A stretch of DNA of 5,518 bases from contig CACZFE010000124.1 of the NCBI GenBank assembly GCA_902780365.1, forward strand, positions 3,659 to 9,176, given 5' to 3'. A model generated the notes under the pieces. That model did no database searches, was not told the origin of the DNA, and saw only the letters and a list, made by a program, of their open reading frames with translations. This stretch comes from an uncultured Spirochaetales bacterium (GTDB lineage Bacteria > UBP6 > UBA1177). The translations under genes were made by a program, and so were the position numbers. The stretch's first letter is position 1. Each line of letters starts with the position of its first letter. Of the stretch, positions 1 through 4,388 are shown in pieces.

Positions 1-1491
1 AGCATTATTTTCTCATTATCACTGCTCATCATTTCGCTCTTTCTTTTTTCCTGTGAAAACGATCCGAAAAAACTTACTCCGGCGGCCGATCCGGAATCTG
101 AAAAGGAAGCGGTCAGGCAGATTTGTGAAAAAAGAGAGGCGGAGTGCGGAAAGATCACGGTAAAGATCGACGATTCCTATGAGAAGATCAGCTGCGGCGA
201 ATGCAAAACAGGTTTTACCTGCGACGATGCGACAAACAAATGCAAAAGTGAAAACGATACTGATGAGCCGCAGGATGACACTGATGACACAGAGCCGCAG
301 AACGACAATGACGAACCGATCCCTGAATCCTCGCTGCCGCAATGCAGTTCTGCGAATCAGACTCCGTGCAAAGACGCTCAAAGCGGCCTGATATGGTCGG
401 ACACGGCCCTGTTCATAATGAATCACGAAGATGCGGCCCAGTTCTGCGAAACGCTGACTGAAGGCGGATATTCAGACTGGAGACTTCCCAACATCGACGA
501 GCTCAGAACTCTCATAATGAACTGTACAAACACGCTGCCGAACGGAGGATGTCTCGTCAGCGCCAGGACCGAATGCTTATATGACGAATGTTTTTCCGAA
601 AAATGCGGCTGCAGTAACGATACAAACGGCAAATACAGCAAATTCGGCGACACCGAAGGATTCTGGTCTTCTTCGGAATACGGCAAGGAAAACGACGCTT
701 CGTGGGGAGTGCTTTTCAGGAATGCGGGAGTCAGATACGCGCAGAACAGCAGTGAATTCTATCTCCGCTGCGTGAGAGGCGAAAACCAGACTGTTTATAC
801 TAACAACGACCTTCCCGAACCGAAACCCGAACCTGAACCCGATCCCTGCGACCCGAATCCATGCACGGCCATGGAACATTCCACCGGGCAGTGTACGCGC
901 ATCCAGCAGCCGGGCGATGATCAGTACAGCTGCGAATGCGATTCTGAACACATGTGGAGCGGCAGTGACTGTTCTATCGTCCTGATCCCTTACTGCAGTG
1001 AATATGATGTGCCTGTCTTCCCATGCATTGCAGAACACGATGCCGGCATCTGGTCTTCCAGGACAGAAGAGGAAGTGACATGGGATGAAGCCGTAGCCTA
1101 CTGCGAGGGACTTGAGGAATCAGACTTTTCCGACTGGGAACTTCCCGATATCAACAAACTGCGGGCGCTTGCCCCCGGATGCGATCATATCTGGGTCTAC
1201 AAGCTTGACTGCCGCGTAAAAAGCTCTGACGGTCTGTGCCTCTCTTTCAACAACTGCAGAACGGATGAGTGCTACTGCGGAGAATGCTCGAGCGAAGAAT
1301 GCTATTCCGGAAATATTGAAAACAGCAACTACAGCAGTCTTGATCAGCGCGAAGCCCTCTGGTCATCTTCATTGAACACCGATGACAACGGCGCGACCGC
1401 ATGGTTTTTAGACTTTGTTTCAGGTGACGTGAATATCGATGTAAAAAGCGGGAAAAGACATGCCCGCTGCGTAAGAGAATCTTATTATTGA
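1..1491 (+). CDS. Cysteine-rich surface lipoprotein with two DUF1566 (Lcl_C) domains and an EGF-like module, 5' partial
   Basis: The reading frame is open from the first base, giving 496 visible residues. It opens inside a lipoprotein signal peptide: a hydrophobic run, then Leu-Phe-Ser-Cys with the lipidated Cys at 52-54. Only the initiator Met and a short basic region should be missing; the in-frame ATG at 418 is internal. Order after the Cys: six-cysteine module (124-243), acidic Asp/Glu/Pro/Asn linker (about 247-330), DUF1566 domain 1 (about 367-783; GLIWS 385-399, DWRLP 475-489, FWSSS 661-675, final RCVR), Pro-Glu linker (811-846), EGF-like module (841-972), DUF1566 domain 2 (about 1024-1485; DWELP 1132-1146, LWSSS 1357-1371, final RCVR). 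After the lipid Cys I count 34 cysteines, an even number in every module, as expected for an exported disulfide-bonded protein. Glu follows the lipid Cys, so there is no Asp+2 inner-membrane retention signal; outer-membrane or surface location is inferred. DUF1566/Lcl_C is known from the Legionella collagen-like adhesin. The ligand here is unknown. Confidence 0.92.
   Translation, partial: SIIFSLSLLIISLFLFSCENDPKKLTPAADPESEKEAVRQICEKREAECGKITVKIDDSYEKISCGECKTGFTCDDATNKCKSENDTDEPQDDTDDTEPQNDNDEPIPESSLPQCSSANQTPCKDAQSGLIWSDTALFIMNHEDAAQFCETLTEGGYSDWRLPNIDELRTLIMNCTNTLPNGGCLVSARTECLYDECFSEKCGCSNDTNGKYSKFGDTEGFWSSSEYGKENDASWGVLFRNAGVRYAQNSSEFYLRCVRGENQTVYTNNDLPEPKPEPEPDPCDPNPCTAMEHSTGQCTRIQQPGDDQYSCECDSEHMWSGSDCSIVLIPYCSEYDVPVFPCIAEHDAGIWSSRTEEEVTWDEAVAYCEGLEESDFSDWELPDINKLRALAPGCDHIWVYKLDCRVKSSDGLCLSFNNCRTDECYCGECSSEECYSGNIENSNYSSLDQREALWSSSLNTDDNGATAWFLDFVSGDVNIDVKSGKRHARCVRESYY
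124..243 (+). repeat. Six-cysteine N-terminal module, copy in first lipoprotein
   Basis: From Cys 124-126 to Cys 241-243 the spacing is C-x6-C-x15-C-x2-C-x5-C-x6-C. The same spacing, to the residue, occurs in the second lipoprotein at 1626-1745. The end of the module (220-243) encodes CDDATNKC and matches the other copy at 22 of 24 bases, both differences being silent. It is probably a small disulfide-stabilised fold next to the lipid anchor; I do not recognise it as a named family. Confidence 0.85.
811..846 (+). repeat. Short Pro-Glu/Lys linker repeat
   Basis: Six-base periodic sequence of the form CC(C/G)GAA encodes alternating Pro and Glu/Lys (LPEPKPEPEPDP). This is a rigid extended spacer between DUF1566 domain 1 and the EGF-like module. 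Short periodic tracts of this kind can change length by slippage. Confidence 0.7.
841..972 (+). other. EGF-like module inside the first lipoprotein
   Basis: The segment has six cysteines spaced C-x4-C-x9-C-x12-C-x1-C-x10-C, starting Asp-Pro-Cys-Asp-Pro-Asn-Pro-Cys, which is a typical EGF opening. The C-x-C followed by a final Cys fits the EGF pattern of 1-3, 2-4 and 5-6 disulfides. It bridges the two DUF1566 domains and follows a Pro-Glu linker. The final Gly of the usual CxxGxxC ending is not clearly placed, so EGF-like rather than canonical EGF is the safer name. Confidence 0.65.
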
Positions 1492-1496
1492 GGTGA
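1490..1496 (+). promoter_or_regulatory. Ribosome binding site overlapping the upstream stop codon
   Basis: GAGGTGA lies 3 bases before ATG 1500 and shares its first two bases with the TGA stop (1489-1491) of the preceding lipoprotein gene. The overlap allows ribosomes ending the first gene to begin the second, which supports cotranscription and translational coupling. It also fixes the start of the second gene. Confidence 0.85.
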
Positions 1497-1499
1497 ACT

Positions 1500-2756
1500 A
1501 TGAAATTAAGATTTTTTATCATAACGGCACTTCTGCTTTCCGTTATTGCATCATGCGGTTCAGGCAGCAAGGAAACAGCGCAGGATACGACTGCCGCTCT
1601 TGACGAAGAAACGATCAGCCAAATCTGTGAAAAGCATAAAGTCGAATGCGGAGACTTTATGGCGACGGTGAACGGCTCTTTAAAAGCGCTCTTCTGCGGA
1701 GACTGTGAAAGCGGATTCGTATGCGACGATGCAACGAACAAATGCATGAAGGAAGAAGAAGACGAAGAGCCCGCGGATGACAACGACGAGCCTCAGGATG
1801 ACAGCGATGACCCGCAGGAAAACGGTTCGAGAACGGTTTCATGCACAGACCTTCCCGAAAACGCCGAATGGAACATAGTTTCCGAAATCACCCAGACTTT
1901 TGACGGAGAAAACTGGCTACCTTCCGAAAAAGCAGTTTTCAATTCCGAATCGAGCACCGGGAGATGCCGCTTCATCTGCAGGGAAGGCTATGTCTGGAAC
2001 TCTGAAGATTGCGTTTCCTACACTCCTTCAGGACTTCCGAAATGCCGGGCAAATGTCACAAAACCGTGTGAAGACCCGCTGACAGGACTGATCTGGTCAG
2101 AAATAATTCTGAACCGGATGGACCGTGACAACGCAAAGGCTTACTGCGACGATTACGATGAAGGCGGTTACAACGACTGGCATCTTCCGAATGTCGATGA
2201 AATGAGAAGCGTGATCAGAAACTGTTCCAAAATGATAACCGGCGGAGAGTGCCCCGTCAGCGAATCAGGCGGCATGACCAGTGCTTCCGGCAGCAACTGG
2301 ATGACAAGCTGCACCTGTTCGGAGAGTGAAGCTGAAAGCATACTCGGAAACTGGCACAAAACCCTGTGGACTTCCTCGTTGACTTCGGATTCACCGATAA
2401 TAATTTACGCATGGACTCTGGATTCAAACCTTTCCCTTTCCATAGAGGGGAAAAATTCCGACGGTTTCTTCCACTGCGTGAGATCTGACTATTTCCTGAG
2501 AGACGACCATTGCGGAAAACACTACACATGGGACGGTTCTGAATGTATCGCAGACACCAGAAAGACCGAATGCAAAGGACTTCCCGAAAACGCGCAGTGG
2601 AACTCAGTTTCGGCCATAACACAGACGTGGAACGGAACATATTGGGAACCCTCTGAATTCGGAAGCTACAATACGGCATCGAGTTCATACGAATGCCGTT
2701 TCAAATGTTATGAAGAATTCACCTGGGACGGATACGAATGCGTCCTTAAAGATTAA
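1500..2756 (+). CDS. Cysteine-rich surface lipoprotein with one DUF1566 (Lcl_C) domain between two 57-residue repeats
   Basis: Complete 418-residue protein, paralogous to the gene just upstream. The signal peptide is residues 1-18 (basic Lys2/Arg4, hydrophobic core, lipobox Ile-Ala-Ser-Cys with lipidated Cys19). Then come a six-cysteine module (43-82), an acidic linker (84-108), repeat copy 1 (115-171), a Cys pair (182, 190), a DUF1566 domain (about 190-331; GLIWS 196-200, DWHLP 226-230, LWTSS 289-293, HCVR 325-328), a half repeat (338-349) and repeat copy 2 (358-414), with the end four residues later. The 24 cysteines after Cys19 split evenly by module: 6, 4, 2, 6, 2 and 4. ATG 1500 is chosen because a Shine-Dalgarno site sits just before it and the signal peptide begins there. 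Spacing to the upstream stop is 8 bases, so the two are probably cotranscribed. Gly follows the lipid Cys, compatible with outer-membrane sorting. Function unknown; a surface binding or structural role is inference. Confidence 0.95.
   Translation: MKLRFFIITALLLSVIASCGSGSKETAQDTTAALDEETISQICEKHKVECGDFMATVNGSLKALFCGDCESGFVCDDATNKCMKEEEDEEPADDNDEPQDDSDDPQENGSRTVSCTDLPENAEWNIVSEITQTFDGENWLPSEKAVFNSESSTGRCRFICREGYVWNSEDCVSYTPSGLPKCRANVTKPCEDPLTGLIWSEIILNRMDRDNAKAYCDDYDEGGYNDWHLPNVDEMRSVIRNCSKMITGGECPVSESGGMTSASGSNWMTSCTCSESEAESILGNWHKTLWTSSLTSDSPIIIYAWTLDSNLSLSIEGKNSDGFFHCVRSDYFLRDDHCGKHYTWDGSECIADTRKTECKGLPENAQWNSVSAITQTWNGTYWEPSEFGSYNTASSSYECRFKCYEEFTWDGYECVLKD
1626..1745 (+). repeat. Six-cysteine N-terminal module, copy in second lipoprotein
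   Basis: Residues 43-82 of the second lipoprotein. Cysteines at 43, 50, 66, 69, 75 and 82 reproduce the spacing of the copy at 124-243. Shared residues include Gln-Ile-Cys-Glu-Lys at the start, Glu-Cys-Gly, Cys-Gly-(Glu/Asp)-Cys and CDDATNKC at the end. The long middle stretch between the second and third Cys is poorly conserved, consistent with a loop. Confidence 0.85.
1842..2012 (+). repeat. 57-residue four-cysteine repeat, copy 1
   Basis: Residues 115-171 of the second lipoprotein. Cysteines fall at offsets 0, 41, 45 and 56. Key residues shared with copy 2 are Leu-Pro-Glu-Asn-Ala-x-Trp-Asn, Ile-Thr-Gln-Thr, Gly-x-x-Trp-x-Pro-Ser-Glu, Cys-Arg-Phe-x-Cys and an aromatic-x-Trp-(Asn/Asp)...Cys ending. 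It sits between the acidic linker and the DUF1566 domain. I do not recognise a named family, although similar LPENAxWN repeats seem familiar from lipoproteins of uncultured bacteria. Confidence 0.85.
2571..2741 (+). repeat. 57-residue four-cysteine repeat, copy 2
   Basis: Residues 358-414, exactly the length of copy 1, with cysteines at identical offsets (358, 399, 403, 414). DNA identity is patchy: a shared 14-base run at 1851-1864 and 2580-2593 is embedded in diverged sequence, so the duplication is old or maintained by selection on the protein. The module forms the C-terminus of the protein. A half module with the same final C-x10-C pattern (residues 338-349) precedes it. Confidence 0.85.
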
Positions 2757-4337
2757 CTAAGATTCCTCTTTTCCTCTTAAAAATCTGCCGAAAAGGATCA
2801 TTCCGAGCGGAGAAATGACGGCGACTGCGCCGACCCAGATCCAGATCATGTAGTGGTGCGAGATATCGCCGACCTGCAAGCTCTTCACACCTGCTTCGTT
2901 CACTACTTCGGTTGCAGGCGTGTAGGCTGAAAGAAGTGCTCCCGACATCCACGCGACGAGGGGCTGCGAAATGAATTTCGGAAGAAGCGAAAGGCTTAAG
3001 TAACTTGCCTCCTGCCCTTTCGGCGCGATTTTTGCTGTGTATTCCATGAGTCTCGGCGACCAGATGGCTTCGCCTATCGTGAAAAGAACGACGAAGAAAC
3101 ATAGACCGAGACAAATCGCGATCGTTGAAAGCGATGAGCCGTCGGGAAGAGCGAGCCACTTCTGCCAGATGAGTCTGCCGAAGAGTGAATCTGCGATCGG
3201 AGCGTAGAATTCATCAGGCAGAACGACGAAAAATACCGATGCGGCCGAGATCAGAGAGCCTATCGTTATCATTTTGTAGGCACTCCACTTTCTCGTGAGC
3301 CAGGCTATTGTCGGAACAAAGAAAATAACGATCACGGGGTTCAATACGCCGTAAATATTTCCTATCTTCGCACCTTCGCCGAGCACGCGGATCCCGTATT
3401 TCGGGAAAGTGTAGTGAAAGTGGTAGAAGACATAGTTTACGCCTAAAAGTATCGCGAGAAGCGCCATGAACTTCCAGAAAGCCTTCTGTTTCGCGACAGT
3501 TACAAAGATCTTGCCGGCATCTGCAAACGAATTTTTTATCGAATCGAAGATCGAAACGAGCATGTTTCCTTCCTTCTTTTCGCGCTCGTTTTCGATGTGT
3601 TTTACAAGCTCGCCTTCGTCGTTGAGGTCGATGTTGTCACGGATTATCGCAACGAAGAAAAGTGTCGGAATGCTGATTAAAAACGCAACAAGAAGGATGA
3701 AGCGGTAAGTCGAGATCTCGCCCAGAAGCGGGATAGCGATGTTTCCGTATTCGCCGTAAACTTCGCGAATGCCGTCAAAAATGAGCCCGCCCATCGCGAA
3801 ACCGACGTTCATCAGGGTGTAGAACATCGCGAAACCGAGAGCCGAAGTGTCTGATTTCGTGTATCTTTTGAGCGCGACCGAAATGACCGGGCTCATAAAT
3901 GCGACCGAAACCGCCTGCGGAACGAAGCCGAGAAGCGTGACGACCCAGAAATTGGTCGTGAGAAAGAGGAAGAACCTCGAAAATATCGCAAGGATGGTGC
4001 CGATAAGAAGTACTTTCTTGATGCCTACTGCATCAACAAGCGAACCGACTCCGAAAATGAGGAGCGTATAGGCTAAATTCCACGTTCCCATGTAGTTTCC
4101 GGCAGCAACATCGCTTAAGCCGAGATCACTCGAAAGAAATAAAGTCAGTGTCATCAGCATAATGGAATATGCAGTGTATTCGATGATCTGCGAAATCGAA
4201 ACGAACCAGATCTCACGCGGTGAAGTCTTGAGACCGCGCTTGTAGTTGTAGACTATGTAGATAAAATAAATACCAGCCGCCGCAACAAGCGACCAGAGCA
4301 GATAAGGGATCCACTTCGGAAATTCGGTATAAGACAT
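2757..4337 (-). CDS. Major facilitator superfamily transporter, POT-like
   Basis: A 526-residue polytopic inner-membrane protein. Hydrophobic segments by eye: an extra N-terminal helix at 11-30, followed by basic residues, then twelve core helices near 44-68, 80-101, 107-125, 131-157, 165-188, 211-232, 286-305, 325-346, 353-373, 402-423, 445-470 and 494-517. The loop after core helix 2 (98-113) has the MFS motif A pattern Gly-x-Leu-x-Asp-x-x-Gly-x-Lys-Lys. A charged loop (233-285) joins the two halves, as usual in MFS. Helix 1 (Glu53, then Tyr, ending in a Leu-rich stretch) and the Gly-Glu...Ser-Pro...Ala-Pro region at 422-439 recall proton-dependent oligopeptide transporters (PF00854), so secondary import of peptides or a similar solute is possible. 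The typical ExxER motif is not intact (QxxEY at 50-54), so the substrate is unassigned. ATG 4337 follows a strong Shine-Dalgarno. It is downstream of gap by 51 bases, probably in one operon, and its TAG abuts the convergent lipoprotein stop. Confidence 0.92.
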   Translation of the reverse strand: MSYTEFPKWIPYLLWSLVAAAGIYFIYIVYNYKRGLKTSPREIWFVSISQIIEYTAYSIMLMTLTLFLSSDLGLSDVAAGNYMGTWNLAYTLLIFGVGSLVDAVGIKKVLLIGTILAIFSRFFLFLTTNFWVVTLLGFVPQAVSVAFMSPVISVALKRYTKSDTSALGFAMFYTLMNVGFAMGGLIFDGIREVYGEYGNIAIPLLGEISTYRFILLVAFLISIPTLFFVAIIRDNIDLNDEGELVKHIENEREKKEGNMLVSIFDSIKNSFADAGKIFVTVAKQKAFWKFMALLAILLGVNYVFYHFHYTFPKYGIRVLGEGAKIGNIYGVLNPVIVIFFVPTIAWLTRKWSAYKMITIGSLISAASVFFVVLPDEFYAPIADSLFGRLIWQKWLALPDGSSLSTIAICLGLCFFVVLFTIGEAIWSPRLMEYTAKIAPKGQEASYLSLSLLPKFISQPLVAWMSGALLSAYTPATEVVNEAGVKSLQVGDISHHYMIWIWVGAVAVISPLGMILFGRFLRGKEES

Positions 4338-4388
4338 TTTTACCTCCGGAAAAAAGGAGTTGAAAAAAGATGGAAAAAAGATTTCAAA
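4338..4388 (-). other. Intergenic leader between gap and the transporter, with three T6 tracts
   Basis: This 51-base gap is the only intergenic space of any size in the window. Read on the minus strand it is pyrimidine-rich, with three runs of six T (plus-strand A runs at 4350-4355, 4363-4368 and 4374-4379) whose centres are 13 and 11 bases apart. No strong GC-rich stem precedes them, so I do not call an intrinsic terminator, and no convincing promoter is visible. A 4-bp CTCC/GGAG pairing (4356-4359 with 4344-4347) could weakly cover the Shine-Dalgarno. Confidence 0.5.
4342..4347 (-). promoter_or_regulatory. Strong Shine-Dalgarno site of the MFS transporter gene
   Basis: On the minus strand GGAGGT is followed by AAAA and then ATG at 4337, a near-perfect match to the 16S rRNA tail at short but workable spacing. 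It decides the transporter start and gives the N-terminal extra membrane helix full support as translated sequence. Confidence 0.88.

Noticed and set aside
247..330. Calcium-binding thrombospondin type 3 or EF-hand-like repeat in the acidic linker
   Set aside because: The tract is rich in Asp, Glu, Asn and Pro but lacks a regular DxDxDG spacing, so a flexible acidic spacer is the simpler reading.
418..420. ATG as the start of the first lipoprotein gene
   Set aside because: The frame is open back to base 1 and encodes a lipobox signal peptide and a six-cysteine module homologous to the second gene, so this Met is internal to DUF1566 domain 1.
19..426. 135-residue minus-strand open frame
   Set aside because: It is antisense to the signal peptide and six-cysteine module of the first lipoprotein; the hydrophobic and Arg-rich composition is what reversed acidic codons produce.
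577..1038. 153-residue minus-strand open frame
   Set aside because: It lies opposite a strongly supported lipoprotein frame, has no domain or ribosome site that I can see, and reads as a shadow of the biased codons there.
2257..2688. 143-residue minus-strand open frame
   Set aside because: It is antisense to the DUF1566 domain and second repeat of the lipoprotein, with Ser/Arg-rich shadow composition and no recognisable motif.
1..2756. Diversity-generating retroelement variable repeats in the DUF1566 domains
   Set aside because: No template repeat copy or reverse transcriptase is present in the window; the domain type alone is not evidence.
2757..2800. Possible intrinsic terminator at the convergent junction (AGATT/AATCT inverted repeat)
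   Set aside because: The stem is only 5 bp, AT-rich, with a loop of nearly 20 bases and no proper T run after it on either strand.
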